Positions 1 through 7,458 of a stretch of 14,067 nucleotides of DNA are shown in pieces. The position numbers and the translations under genes are program-made. Numbering within the stretch: the stretch's first letter is position 1; every line of letters starts with the position of its first letter. Below the pieces are notes generated by a model. The model was not told the DNA's origin and ran no database searches. It was given only the letters and a program-made list of their open reading frames with translations. Source of the stretch: an uncultured Eggerthella sp. (GTDB taxonomy: Bacteria; Actinomycetota; Coriobacteriia; Coriobacteriales; Eggerthellaceae); contig CAJKUH010000031.1 in NCBI GenBank assembly GCA_905203045.1, positions 1-14,067 of the forward strand. The letters run 5' to 3'.

Positions 1-30
1 TACGGCGTTTCACAGCAATGCGAACGGAAA

Positions 31-52
31 GGGGACGCCATCAGGCGTCCCC
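31..52 (-). terminator. Probable ssrA terminator hairpin
   Basis: A perfect 9-bp stem (GGGGACGCC with GGCGTCCCC) closes a 4-base loop. On the minus strand it is followed by TTTCCGTT, a weak U-tract. It lies 59 bases past the CCA end of the tmRNA, where the tmRNA precursor would be expected to stop before 3' trimming. The stem is strong but the U-run is poor, so termination may be partial. The rest of 1-111 shows no gene. Confidence 0.6.
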
Positions 53-111
53 CAACCTATACACAAGCGCAAACTCATTCTTGTAAAAGAAGAGTTCGAC
101 GCTTCCTCTTT

Positions 112-479
112 TGGTGGAGGCGCGGAGAATCGAACTCCGGTCCATACTAAATCATCAACGAGGCTCTACAAGCTTATTCAATGTTCAGGCTTCAAGTGAG
201 CAAGACCCATTGACAGGTCCGCGCGCACTCTAGCGGGTTCAGTCTTTTGCTTGGCCATACCGGCTACGTGCCAAACAGCATCCCTCTAAAAATGATAACG
301 AAAGTGAAGGCGAAGGAAATCTTCACGTCGTCACGCTGCGATTAAATTAAGCAGCGAGGGCCAGCTGGCCCTGAGTGTTGTTTTTGCCAATTAACTTGAC
401 GGTACCCCTGTTTTACGTGGCGAGGAGACCACGACCTGCTCCTCGGATCCGACTTACCATGTCGAAACCAGTCGCCCCC
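112..479 (-). ncRNA. ssrA: Transfer-messenger RNA (tmRNA)
   Basis: tmRNA rescues ribosomes stalled on broken mRNAs: with SmpB it enters the A site like tRNA-Ala, then supplies a short reading frame that tags the nascent protein for proteolysis. The 3' end reads as a T-arm (CGGAG, TTCGATT loop, CTCCG) followed by CGCCTCC and ACCA. The 5' end GGGGGCG pairs with CGCCTCC to give a 7-bp acceptor stem with one G-U pair, which fixes both ends at 368 nt. The 5' domain has the conserved GGTTTCGAC motif. A clear H-type pseudoknot (PK1) spans 416-445: CGAGGAG (439-445) pairs with CTCCTCG (421-427), and CGTGG (429-433) pairs with CCACG (416-420). The tag frame follows PK1 by 27 nt. I did not resolve the later pseudoknots. 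It is a one-piece tmRNA. The partner smpB is not in the window and may lie beyond the left edge. Confidence 0.97.
347..388 (-). other. tmRNA proteolysis-tag reading frame
   Basis: The frame runs from a GGC resume codon to a TAA stop and encodes GKNNTQGQLALAA. The LALAA end is the usual degron recognised by ClpXP/ClpAP-type proteases. The frame is set by the ALAA-stop end and lies just downstream of pseudoknot PK1. The first codon is Gly (GGC); many tmRNAs resume at an Ala codon, although Gly is also known. The charged alanine itself precedes this codon in the finished tag. Confidence 0.93.
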
Positions 480-513
480 GAATGGGGTTATTCCCCTGTA
501 AAAGTGCCCAATC

Positions 514-542
514 AGTATACCAGATGCACCCTACCGCCGCAG
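514..542 (-). promoter_or_regulatory. Probable ssrA promoter
   Basis: On the minus strand a TATACT -10 box (514-519) is preceded by TGG, making an extended -10 element (TGGTATACT). The -35 position (about 537-542, CTGCGG) matches the consensus poorly, as often happens with extended -10 promoters. Transcription would start near 507, giving a leader of about 28 nt to be removed by RNase P at the mature 5' end (479). It lies downstream of the ppdK terminator, so ssrA has its own transcription. Confidence 0.6.
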
Positions 543-574
543 CGCAACACGCATGCCGACCGAAATAACAGAAT

Positions 575-592
575 GGGGACCGTCCCCTTTTT
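575..592 (+). repeat. REP-like palindrome with T-run
   Basis: GGGGA (575-579) and TCCCC (583-587) flank a 3-base loop and are followed on the plus strand by TTTTT (588-592). Read on plus it resembles a tiny intrinsic terminator, but no plus-strand gene ends here. On minus it comes after the ppdK terminator and has no U-tract. It may be a repetitive extragenic palindrome or simply extend the terminator region. Its GGGGAC/GTCCCC-type ends resemble those of the hairpin at 31-52. Confidence 0.4.
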
Positions 593-595
593 GTT

Positions 596-627
596 AAAAA
601 AGAAGGAGCCCCGTATGGGGCCCCTTC
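596..627 (-). terminator. Intrinsic terminator of ppdK
   Basis: An 11-bp stem (617-627 with 602-612, one G-U pair in the RNA) closes a 4-base loop and is followed by TTTTTT (596-601) on the minus strand. It starts 22 bases after the ppdK stop codon. This is a textbook Rho-independent terminator and separates ppdK from ssrA. Confidence 0.92.
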
Positions 628-649
628 GAACGCGCAATCGGAAGTTCGA

Positions 650-3370
650 TTACTTGTCTGCCAGGGCAGCATGTGCTGCAGCAAGGCGAGCCAGCGGCAC
701 ACGATAAGGAGAGCAGCTGACGTAGTCAAGGCCGATGCCGTAGAACGTCTTGATGGAGTCGGGATCGCCACCGTGCTCACCGCAAACACCGCAAACGATG
801 TCGGGGTTACCCTGATGACCCAGCTCAACGCCCATCTTAACGAGCTTGGCAACACCCGGATCAACCGTAGCGAACGGGTTGTAAGGCAGGATGCGCTCAG
901 CCAAGTACTGATGGATGAACTCAGCCTCAACGTCGTCGCGGGAGAAGCCGAAGGTGGTCTGCGTAAGGTCGTTGGTGCCGAAGCTGAAGAAGTCTGCCGT
1001 GGTGGCAATCTCATCAGCGGTAACAGCAGCACGAGGAAGCTCGATCATGGTACCGATCTTAATGTCGAGCTCTACGCCCTCTTCCTCGGCAACCTGAGCG
1101 ATAACGCCTTCTGCCTGCTCGCGGAGCTTAGCAAGCTCGGGGACAACGGATACCAGAGGAATCATGATCTCGGGCTGAGGATCAAGGCCTTCCTTCTTCA
1201 GCTGAGCAGCTGCGGTTGCGATAGCGCGAACCTGCATTTCAGCGAGGATAGGATACTTGATAGCCAGACGGCAACCGCGAAGGCCGAGCATCGGGTTGGC
1301 CTCAGCGAAGCTGTCGATCTTTTCCATGAGGGAGCGCTTCTGCTCGATTACGGCAGGGTCGCCGCCGGTTGCCTCGAGGCGGGCAATCTCGACGTCGAGT
1401 GCGCGAGCGGATTCCAGGAACTCATGCAGCGGCGGGTCGAGCAAACGAACGATAACGGGCAGGCCGTCCATTGCGCGGAACATACCCAGGAAGTCGCCGG
1501 TCTGAGCCTTGAACAGGTCGGCGCATGCCTTTTCGCGGATAGCGTCGTCGTCGTTCAAGATGAACGTCTGGATGATCTGCTTGCGCTCGCCGAGGAACAT
1601 ATGCTCGGTGCGGCACAGACCGATGCCCTGAGCACCGAAGTCACGTGCGAGCTGGGCATCTTCGGGGTTGTCGGCGTTTGCGCGAACACCCATGGTGCGG
1701 AATTCGTCGGCCCATTCGAGGATGGTGTCAAGGTCGCCGGCGAGTTCAGGCTGAACCAGCTCTACCGCGCCCAGAACAACGATACCGGTGGTACCGTCGA
1801 GCGAGATAACGTCGCCTTCCTTGATAACGATGTCGGTGCCGGCGATAGCAGCCTGCTTGGCATCGGCGTCGATCTTCAGAGCGTCTACGCCGCATACGCA
1901 GGGAGCGCCCATGCCACGTGCGATAACGGCAGCGTGGGAAGTCTTGCCGCCGTGGGAGGTAAGAACACCTTCAGCAGCGATCATGCCAGCAAGGTCGTCA
2001 GGGGTGGTTTCCCAACGTACCAGAACGGTCTTGCGACCTTCCTTGGCAGCCTCAACAGCGTCTTCAGCGGAGAACACTGCTTCGCCAACGGCAGCACCAG
2101 GAGAAGCGTTCAGGCCCTTGGCAACTACGTCGTAGTCTGCCTTTGCGTCGAACTGCGGGTGCAGCAGCTGGTCGAGCTGTTCGGGGTCTACGCGCTGAAC
2201 AGCCTCTTCCTTGGTGATGAGGCCTTCCTGCTCCATCTCGATGGCGATGTGCAGAGCCGCAGCAGCGGTGCGCTTGCCAACGCGGGTCTGGAGCATCCAG
2301 AGCTTGCCCTGCTCGATGGTGAACTCGATGTCGCACATATCGCGGAAGTGGTTCTCGAGGATGGTGAATACCTCTTCGAGCTCACGGCCAGCCTCTTCAA
2401 GGCCAGGGGTGTTCTTCAAGTCAGCGATGGGGCTGGTGTTGCGGATACCGGCAACAACGTCTTCGCCCTGAGCGTTGACGAGGTAGTCGCCGTAGAATTC
2501 CTTTTCACCGTTTGCAGGGTTACGGGTGAAGGCAACGCCGGTAGCGGACGTGTTGCCCTTGTTGCCGAAGATCATGGACTGAACGTTTACTGCCGTCCCC
2601 AGATCGTCGGAGATCTTGTTCTGCTTGCGGTACAGGATTGCGCGGGGGTTGTTCCAGCTGCCGAATACTGCCTCGATTGCAAGCTGAAGCTGCACGTCAG
2701 GGCTCTGAGGGAACTGAACCGTGCCGTCAACTACGAGGGAGGGATATTCCTCAGCGCTTACATTCTCGGAGAAGATCTTCTTGAACTCTGCAACGAGCTC
2801 TTCAAGATCGGCTGCCGTAAGGTCGGTGTCGGAGTCGACGCCGCGGGAACGCTTCATGATGTTGATGGCGTTCTCGAACAGGTCACCGTCAAGGCCCATA
2901 ACAACGTTGGAGAACATCTGGATGAAACGACGGTAGGAGTCCCATGCGAAACGGGGGTTCTCGGTCTGCTTGATCAGGCCATGGATGGACTGATCGTTCA
3001 GGCCGAGGTTCAAAACGGTGTCCATCATGCCGGGCATGGACATCGGAGCGCCGGAGCGAACGGATACCAGCAGAGGATCTTCTGCGTCGCCGATCTTCTT
3101 GCCGATGCGCTCTTCGAGATCGAGGCGATATTCCTGGATGGTGTCCAAAACGCCTTCAGGCCAGGTGTTGTTGGAGTTTGCGTACTCCATGCAGGTCTGG
3201 CAGGAAATAGTGAATCCCGGAGGTACCGGCAGTCCGATGTTGGCCATCTCGGCAAGGTTTGCGCCCTTGCCGCCAAGGATGGCCTTCATGTTGGTGTTGC
3301 CCTCCGTAACGTTCTTCCCGTTTGCGTCTTTGCCGAAAGCGTAGACGCGCTTAAGTTGGTCTGTCACCAT
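650..3370 (-). CDS. ppdK: Pyruvate, phosphate dikinase
   Basis: PPDK reversibly converts pyruvate, ATP and Pi to PEP, AMP and PPi in the cytosol. In anaerobes it can run glycolytically, using PPi to gain ATP, or supply PEP. The product is 906 aa, slightly longer than the usual 870-880. The N-terminal ATP-grasp domain has GGKGANLAEM (33-42) and the RSGAPMSMPGMMD motif (105-117). The swivelling phosphohistidine domain has GGKTSHA (474-480) with catalytic His479. The C-terminal PEP/pyruvate barrel has SFGTNDLTQ (796-804) and CGEHGG with acid/base Cys863. All catalytic residues are present. Thr477, two before the histidine, is the residue that DUF299 regulators phosphorylate, and such a gene lies 27 bases upstream, so the two are probably co-transcribed. 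The Shine-Dalgarno AAGGAGA (3373-3379) leaves only 3 nt from GGAG to this ATG but 6 nt to the in-frame GTG at 3367, which may be the true start. Confidence 0.98.
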   Translation of the reverse strand: MVTDQLKRVYAFGKDANGKNVTEGNTNMKAILGGKGANLAEMANIGLPVPPGFTISCQTCMEYANSNNTWPEGVLDTIQEYRLDLEERIGKKIGDAEDPLLVSVRSGAPMSMPGMMDTVLNLGLNDQSIHGLIKQTENPRFAWDSYRRFIQMFSNVVMGLDGDLFENAINIMKRSRGVDSDTDLTAADLEELVAEFKKIFSENVSAEEYPSLVVDGTVQFPQSPDVQLQLAIEAVFGSWNNPRAILYRKQNKISDDLGTAVNVQSMIFGNKGNTSATGVAFTRNPANGEKEFYGDYLVNAQGEDVVAGIRNTSPIADLKNTPGLEEAGRELEEVFTILENHFRDMCDIEFTIEQGKLWMLQTRVGKRTAAAALHIAIEMEQEGLITKEEAVQRVDPEQLDQLLHPQFDAKADYDVVAKGLNASPGAAVGEAVFSAEDAVEAAKEGRKTVLVRWETTPDDLAGMIAAEGVLTSHGGKTSHAAVIARGMGAPCVCGVDALKIDADAKQAAIAGTDIVIKEGDVISLDGTTGIVVLGAVELVQPELAGDLDTILEWADEFRTMGVRANADNPEDAQLARDFGAQGIGLCRTEHMFLGERKQIIQTFILNDDDAIREKACADLFKAQTGDFLGMFRAMDGLPVIVRLLDPPLHEFLESARALDVEIARLEATGGDPAVIEQKRSLMEKIDSFAEANPMLGLRGCRLAIKYPILAEMQVRAIATAAAQLKKEGLDPQPEIMIPLVSVVPELAKLREQAEGVIAQVAEEEGVELDIKIGTMIELPRAAVTADEIATTADFFSFGTNDLTQTTFGFSRDDVEAEFIHQYLAERILPYNPFATVDPGVAKLVKMGVELGHQGNPDIVCGVCGEHGGDPDSIKTFYGIGLDYVSCSPYRVPLARLAAAHAALADK

Positions 3371-3397
3371 CTTCTCCTTAGACTAAACGTTTCTCTC

Positions 3398-4285
3398 TCA
3401 TTTCCCAGGCCCGAAGACTTGGGGGTGAGCGCTTTCATAATACCGTAAGATTTCCTGCGCCGTTTCTTCGATAGCCCTGTTGTCGGTGCGCACAACGATG
3501 CATCCGAGCTTGCGCATGAGGGCGCGCGCAGACTCCAAATCTTGGTAGATACACTCCAAATCTGCATATGAAGCAGCCACATTGCTGGCATTTCCCAGGC
3601 GGCGCTTGCGAATTCCAGAGAGGATTTCAGGCGAGATAATCAGACCGAAAAGGCGCGTAGGATCAACTTTGAAGATTTCCTTAGGCGGCTCGCTTTGGGG
3701 GTCGAGCGGCACATTGGCCACACGATAGCCCAGCTGAGAGAGGTAAATCGAAAGCGGCGTCTTCGAAGAGCGAGACACGCCGATAAGCACGATGTCGGCC
3801 TCGGTAAGGTCTTGCGGGTTGCGGCCGTCGTCGTGCGAGATGGTGAATTCCATGGCATCGATGCGGCGGAAATAGTACTCGTTCACCGAATGCAGGCGCC
3901 CCGGCTCCTGCAGCGGCTCCTTGCCCGTTGCCTGCATCAGGGCGGCAAGGGCATTGCTCATCAAGTCGACGCCGACAACCTCGCCTTCGTGCGCGGCCAG
4001 AAAGCTTTCCATGGCATGGCGCAAATCGGCGCGAATCAGGGTGAAGAACACCACGAAGGGAACGCGCCCCAGCGCGCGGTGACGCTCCAAGTGGGCCTCG
4101 AGCTCTTCGGTCATGTTCTCGCACGATTCCACACGCGGCAGGATCTCGATTGCCGGATCGTACACCTCGAAGCACGACGAGGCGGCACGTACCATCGTCT
4201 GCGCGGTGGTTCCCACCGAGTCGGAAACCACATGGATCACGGGAAACGTGTCGGACGCCTTGCCCTGCGTTATCCATCTTTGCAT
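3398..4285 (-). CDS. PPDK regulatory protein (DUF299 kinase/pyrophosphorylase)
   Basis: The family (plant PDRP1, E. coli PpsR/YdiA, Bacillus YqfL) is bifunctional: it inactivates its target dikinase by ADP-dependent phosphorylation of a threonine near the catalytic histidine and reactivates it by Pi-dependent removal, releasing PPi. Seen here: 295 aa, close to the usual 270-290; an N-terminal VVSDSVGTTA segment (19-28); HDDG (151-154); and the P-loop-like GVSRSSKTP (169-177), all family hallmarks. The partner is inferred to be PPDK rather than PEP synthetase, because ppdK follows by 27 bases and no ppsA is present. A strong Shine-Dalgarno AAGGAGG (4297-4303) sits 11 nt before the ATG, a long spacing, but no alternative in-frame start fits better. 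A glyS terminator ends exactly where this Shine-Dalgarno begins, so expression must come from read-through or an unrecognised promoter in 4333-4395. Confidence 0.93.
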   Translation of the reverse strand: MQRWITQGKASDTFPVIHVVSDSVGTTAQTMVRAASSCFEVYDPAIEILPRVESCENMTEELEAHLERHRALGRVPFVVFFTLIRADLRHAMESFLAAHEGEVVGVDLMSNALAALMQATGKEPLQEPGRLHSVNEYYFRRIDAMEFTISHDDGRNPQDLTEADIVLIGVSRSSKTPLSIYLSQLGYRVANVPLDPQSEPPKEIFKVDPTRLFGLIISPEILSGIRKRRLGNASNVAASYADLECIYQDLESARALMRKLGCIVVRTDNRAIEETAQEILRYYESAHPQVFGPGK

Positions 4286-4303
4286 GGGATTAGAACCCTC
4301 CTT

Positions 4304-4332
4304 AAAAGAAAAGCGGCCCCGCAGGGCCGCTT
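4304..4332 (-). terminator. Intrinsic terminator after glyS
   Basis: A perfect 9-bp GC-rich stem (AAGCGGCCC with GGGCCGCTT, 4311-4332) with a 4-base loop is followed on the minus strand by TTCTTTT. It lies 63 bases past the glyS stop. The U-tract runs directly into the AAGGAGG Shine-Dalgarno of the PPDK regulator gene. It could end the glyQS transcript or act as an attenuator for the next two genes. Confidence 0.85.
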
Positions 4333-4372
4333 AAAGCGTATCGGCTTTCTGCCCATATGCATGAGCAGGCCT

Positions 4373-4394
4373 TTTCAAGCTCACATGCTTGAAA
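4373..4394 (-). other. Hairpin just after the glyS stop
   Basis: A perfect 8-bp inverted repeat (TTTCAAGC with GCTTGAAA) and a 6-base loop start one base after the TAG of glyS. Neither strand has a proper T-run next to it, so it is not a standard terminator. It could stabilise the mRNA 3' end or be a protein-binding palindrome. The TTGAAA in the second arm resembles a -35 box, but I see no convincing -10 at the right distance. Confidence 0.4.
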
Positions 4395-4395
4395 G

Positions 4396-6474
4396 CTATT
4401 TTACCTTGGAAAGAAGCGCGAAATCGGCGACGTTGGCGAATACGGCAACGAAACGGTTCAGCAAGCGCAGGCGGTTTTCACGCAGCGCCTGGTCTTCGTC
4501 CATGACCATGGTGCTCTCGAAGAACAGGTCGATGGGCTTGCGCAGGCCGGCAAGCTTCGCCAGAGCAGCAGCGTAGTCGTTCGCCTCAAGTGATGCGGCA
4601 ACGTTGCCCTCCGCTTCGGCAATCGCACTGACCAAAGCGCTTTCTACCTCGGAAAGCAGGCTCTCTTCCACTTCGCAGCCGAGCTTCACATCACGCAGGT
4701 TGTTGGCGCGAGCGTACGCCGTTGCCAGGTCCTCGAACGTTTCGGGCTGTTCCTTGCGGGCGGCCTCAAGCGCAGATACGCGGTTGATAAGCTCGACAGG
4801 CTCCTGCACGTCTGCGGCAAGAACGGCGTCGATGGCGTCGATGCTGTGGCCAGCGTCGCGCAGCATCACCTTGGTGCGCGTGATGAAGAAATCGATGACC
4901 TCGGCGCGCACCGCATCGGCGTCGAACTCGATGCCCTGATCGGCGTAGGAGGCAAGGGCTGCATCGATGGCGGAAACCAACGAAACGTCTACGGCGTCTT
5001 CGCCGGAGAGCATGGCAACGATGCCGATGGCGCTACGACGCAATGCGAACGGGTCGGAAGAGCCCGTGGGGCCCTGCCCCACCGAGAACAGGCCGCATAC
5101 GGTATCGAGCTTGTCGGCGATGGCAACCAGCTTGCCCACCACCGTTTCCGGCGTGGCGTCGCCCGCGAAGCGCGGACGGTAGTGCTGCTCGATGGCCTTG
5201 GCAACCTGAGCGGTTTCACCGCTTGCTGCCGCATAGTAGCTGCCCATGATGCCCTGAACACTGGTGAACTCGACCACAGCGCTGGTAACCAGGTCGGCCT
5301 TGCACAGGTGCGCTGCGCGCTCCACATCGCTCAGATCTTGGCCGTCAAGCTGCGCGTCGGCAGCCAAGTGATCGGCCAAACGCTCGATGCGGGCCGTCTT
5401 TTCCAGCATGGTGCCCAGCTTCTCCTGGAACACCACTTCGCCCAGGCGCGGCACGTAGGCTTCCAGAGGCTGCTTCAAGTCTTCGTCGTAGAAGAACTTC
5501 GCATCGTAGAGACGGGCGCGCACCACGCGCTCGTTGCCGTCGGTGATGGTAGCGGCGCAAGCAGGGTCGCCGTTGCTTACCACGATGAAGCGGTTGGTGA
5601 GCTTACCCTGCGCATCGTAGAGCGGGAAATAGCGCTGATGCACCAGCATGGCGTCGACGATGATTTCCTCGGGAACCTTCAGGAATTCCTCGTCGAACGT
5701 GCCTACCAGAACCGTGGGGTACTCGGTAAGGTTCACTACCTCTACAAGCGTCTTGGGATGCAGTACGGCTGTGAAGCCCGTTTCAGCTTCGACCTTGGCA
5801 ACGCCGTCGCGGATGACCTGCTCGCGTTCGGCTTCGGTGGGAACCACGTAGGCCTTGCGCACTACGTCAACCAGCGAATCGGCATCGGCAACCTCGAAGG
5901 GGCCAGGAGCCAGGAAGCGGTGGCCGCGCGTCATACGGCCTGCGGTAAGGCCGGCGAAGGAAAAGTCGATGACCTCTTCGCCGAACAGGGCAACCAGCCA
6001 ACGCACCGGGCGGGAGAAGTACTCGTTCTGCGTGCCCCAACGCTGGGAGCGGGGCCAGGAAAGGCCGCGGATGATCTTGTCGAGCACCGACGAAAGCAGC
6101 GTGGCAACGTTTACGGAAGGCGTATGCGTACGAGCGTAGACGTAGCCGTCTTCCACCACCAGGCTGGAAGGATCGACGCCCTTGCCGCGGGCAAAGCCCT
6201 GAGCAGCCTTGGTGGGGTTGCCGTCGGCGTCGAAGGCGATCTTGGCAGAGGGGCCCTTGAATACTTCGTTCTTTTCCTCGGTGGCAGCCGGGATATCGTG
6301 TGCGATGACGATAAGGCGACGGGGAGAGCAGTAGATCTGCACATCGCCATGGGGAATGGCGGCCTCGTTGAGCAGCTTGGGAACCATGGTGTTCAGCTGC
6401 TTGACGGCATTGGCCAAGTCGAAAGCAGGGATTTCCTCGGTGCCGATTTCAAAAGCAAGCGTACGGTTTTCCAT
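4396..6474 (-). CDS. glyS: Glycyl-tRNA synthetase, beta subunit
   Basis: This is the tRNA-binding beta chain of the alpha2-beta2 glycyl-tRNA synthetase, which charges tRNA-Gly in the cytosol; GlyQ supplies the active site. The 692 aa match the usual length of about 690. The N-terminus has the family signature LAFEIGTEEIPA (6-17). The middle holds an HD-like segment around VAIADKLDT, followed by GPTGSSDPFALRR. The C-terminal region is helical, as expected for the anticodon-binding part. The ATG lies 3 bases after the glyQ stop, with AAGGGGGAG within the end of glyQ as Shine-Dalgarno, so the subunits are translationally coupled and made in matched amounts. The gene ends in TAG, followed by a hairpin and a terminator. 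Confidence 0.98.
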   Translation of the reverse strand: MENRTLAFEIGTEEIPAFDLANAVKQLNTMVPKLLNEAAIPHGDVQIYCSPRRLIVIAHDIPAATEEKNEVFKGPSAKIAFDADGNPTKAAQGFARGKGVDPSSLVVEDGYVYARTHTPSVNVATLLSSVLDKIIRGLSWPRSQRWGTQNEYFSRPVRWLVALFGEEVIDFSFAGLTAGRMTRGHRFLAPGPFEVADADSLVDVVRKAYVVPTEAEREQVIRDGVAKVEAETGFTAVLHPKTLVEVVNLTEYPTVLVGTFDEEFLKVPEEIIVDAMLVHQRYFPLYDAQGKLTNRFIVVSNGDPACAATITDGNERVVRARLYDAKFFYDEDLKQPLEAYVPRLGEVVFQEKLGTMLEKTARIERLADHLAADAQLDGQDLSDVERAAHLCKADLVTSAVVEFTSVQGIMGSYYAAASGETAQVAKAIEQHYRPRFAGDATPETVVGKLVAIADKLDTVCGLFSVGQGPTGSSDPFALRRSAIGIVAMLSGEDAVDVSLVSAIDAALASYADQGIEFDADAVRAEVIDFFITRTKVMLRDAGHSIDAIDAVLAADVQEPVELINRVSALEAARKEQPETFEDLATAYARANNLRDVKLGCEVEESLLSEVESALVSAIAEAEGNVAASLEANDYAAALAKLAGLRKPIDLFFESTMVMDEDQALRENRLRLLNRFVAVFANVADFALLSKVK

Positions 6475-6477
6475 CGG

Positions 6478-7425
6478 TTACTCCCCCTTCTTCTCAGAGT
6501 TCTCGGACTCCGGAGCCTGACCAACAACGTGTTCCAGATACGATGCGCAGCATGCCTTGGCAATCGTGCGCACACGAAGGATATAGCCCATGCGCTCGGT
6601 AGCGCTGATAACGCCGCGTGCATCGAGCAGGTTGAACGCATGCGAGCACTTCAGCACGTAATCGTATGCCGCAAGGGGAAGGCCCGCTTCCAAGGTGCGG
6701 TTGCATTCCGCCTCGTAACGGTCGAACTCGCCGAACAGCAGGTCGGTGTCGGCCACCTCGAAGTTGTAGGCGGAAAACTCGCGCTCGTTTTCCAGAAACA
6801 CGTCGCCATAGGTGAACACGGTGCCGTCTTCGCTGCGCGCCCATACCAGGTCGTACACGGAGTCGACGCCCTGGATGTACATAGCCAAGCGCTCAAGGCC
6901 GTAGGTGACTTCGGAGGGAACCGGACGGCACTCGAAGCCGCCCACCTGCTGGAAGTAGGTGAACTGGGTTACCTCCATGCCGTTGAGCCATACTTCCCAA
7001 CCAAGGCCCCAGGCACCGAGCGTCGGGCTTTCCCAGTCGTCTTCAACGAAGCGGATGTCGTGCTTTTCCACTTCAATGCCGATGGCACGCAAAGAGCCCA
7101 GGTACAAATCCTGGATGTTGTCAGGAGAAGGCTTCATAAGAACCTGGAACTGATAGTAATGCTGCAGGCGGTTCGGGTTTTCACCGTAGCGGCCGTCGGC
7201 GGGACGGCGGCACGGCTGGACGTAAGCCGCTTTCCACGTTGCAGGACCAAGGCTGCGCAGCGTCGTGGCGGTATGGAACGTGCCCGCGCCCACCTCGTTG
7301 TCGTAAGGCTGCATGATTACGCAGCCCAAGTCTGCCCAGTAGCGCTGAAGGCGCAGGATCATGTCCTGGAACGTCAGCACCTGAGAGGTATCGGCCTTCG
7401 CCTTACCTGCTTCGTGGTTAGTCAT
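6478..7425 (-). CDS. glyQ: Glycyl-tRNA synthetase, alpha subunit
   Basis: The alpha chain carries the class II catalytic core that activates glycine and transfers it to tRNA-Gly, working with GlyS. The 315 aa fit the family (about 290-310), with a short variable N-terminal extension before TFQDMILRLQRYW. Family-specific stretches include GAGTFHTATTLRSLGP (46-61), RPADGRYGENPNRLQHYYQ, GWEVWLNGMEVTQFTYFQQ and PSEVTYGLERLAMYIQGV. The ATG is supported by AAAGGAG four bases upstream. It sits 33 bases after lepB and 3 bases before glyS. No T-box leader is visible in front of it. Many classical Actinobacteria use a single-chain GlyRS instead, so the two-subunit form is a useful lineage clue. Confidence 0.98.
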   Translation of the reverse strand: MTNHEAGKAKADTSQVLTFQDMILRLQRYWADLGCVIMQPYDNEVGAGTFHTATTLRSLGPATWKAAYVQPCRRPADGRYGENPNRLQHYYQFQVLMKPSPDNIQDLYLGSLRAIGIEVEKHDIRFVEDDWESPTLGAWGLGWEVWLNGMEVTQFTYFQQVGGFECRPVPSEVTYGLERLAMYIQGVDSVYDLVWARSEDGTVFTYGDVFLENEREFSAYNFEVADTDLLFGEFDRYEAECNRTLEAGLPLAAYDYVLKCSHAFNLLDARGVISATERMGYILRVRTIAKACCASYLEHVVGQAPESENSEKKGE

Positions 7426-7458
7426 AATGCTCCTTTATCGATACACGATGGATATGAA

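Noticed and set aside
88..115. AAGAG/CTCTT repeat just past the tmRNA CCA end as the ssrA terminator
   Set aside because: It has only a 5-bp AU-rich stem with an 11-base loop; the 9-bp GC-rich hairpin at 31-52 is a better candidate.
375..707. A 110-codon plus-strand open frame over the ssrA 5' part and the ppdK terminator
   Set aside because: It overlaps a structured RNA, its promoter and a terminator, and its product looks random (rich in Arg and Pro).
671..3448. A 925-codon open frame on the plus strand, fully antisense to ppdK
   Set aside because: It mirrors the codon rhythm of ppdK, shows no domain or low-complexity-free protein character that I recognise, and has no ribosome-binding site; the minus-strand frame carries every PPDK motif.
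7426..7458. A T-box or other riboswitch in front of glyQ
   Set aside because: The gap to lepB is only 33 bases, too short for a T-box leader, and no such structure is seen before lepB.
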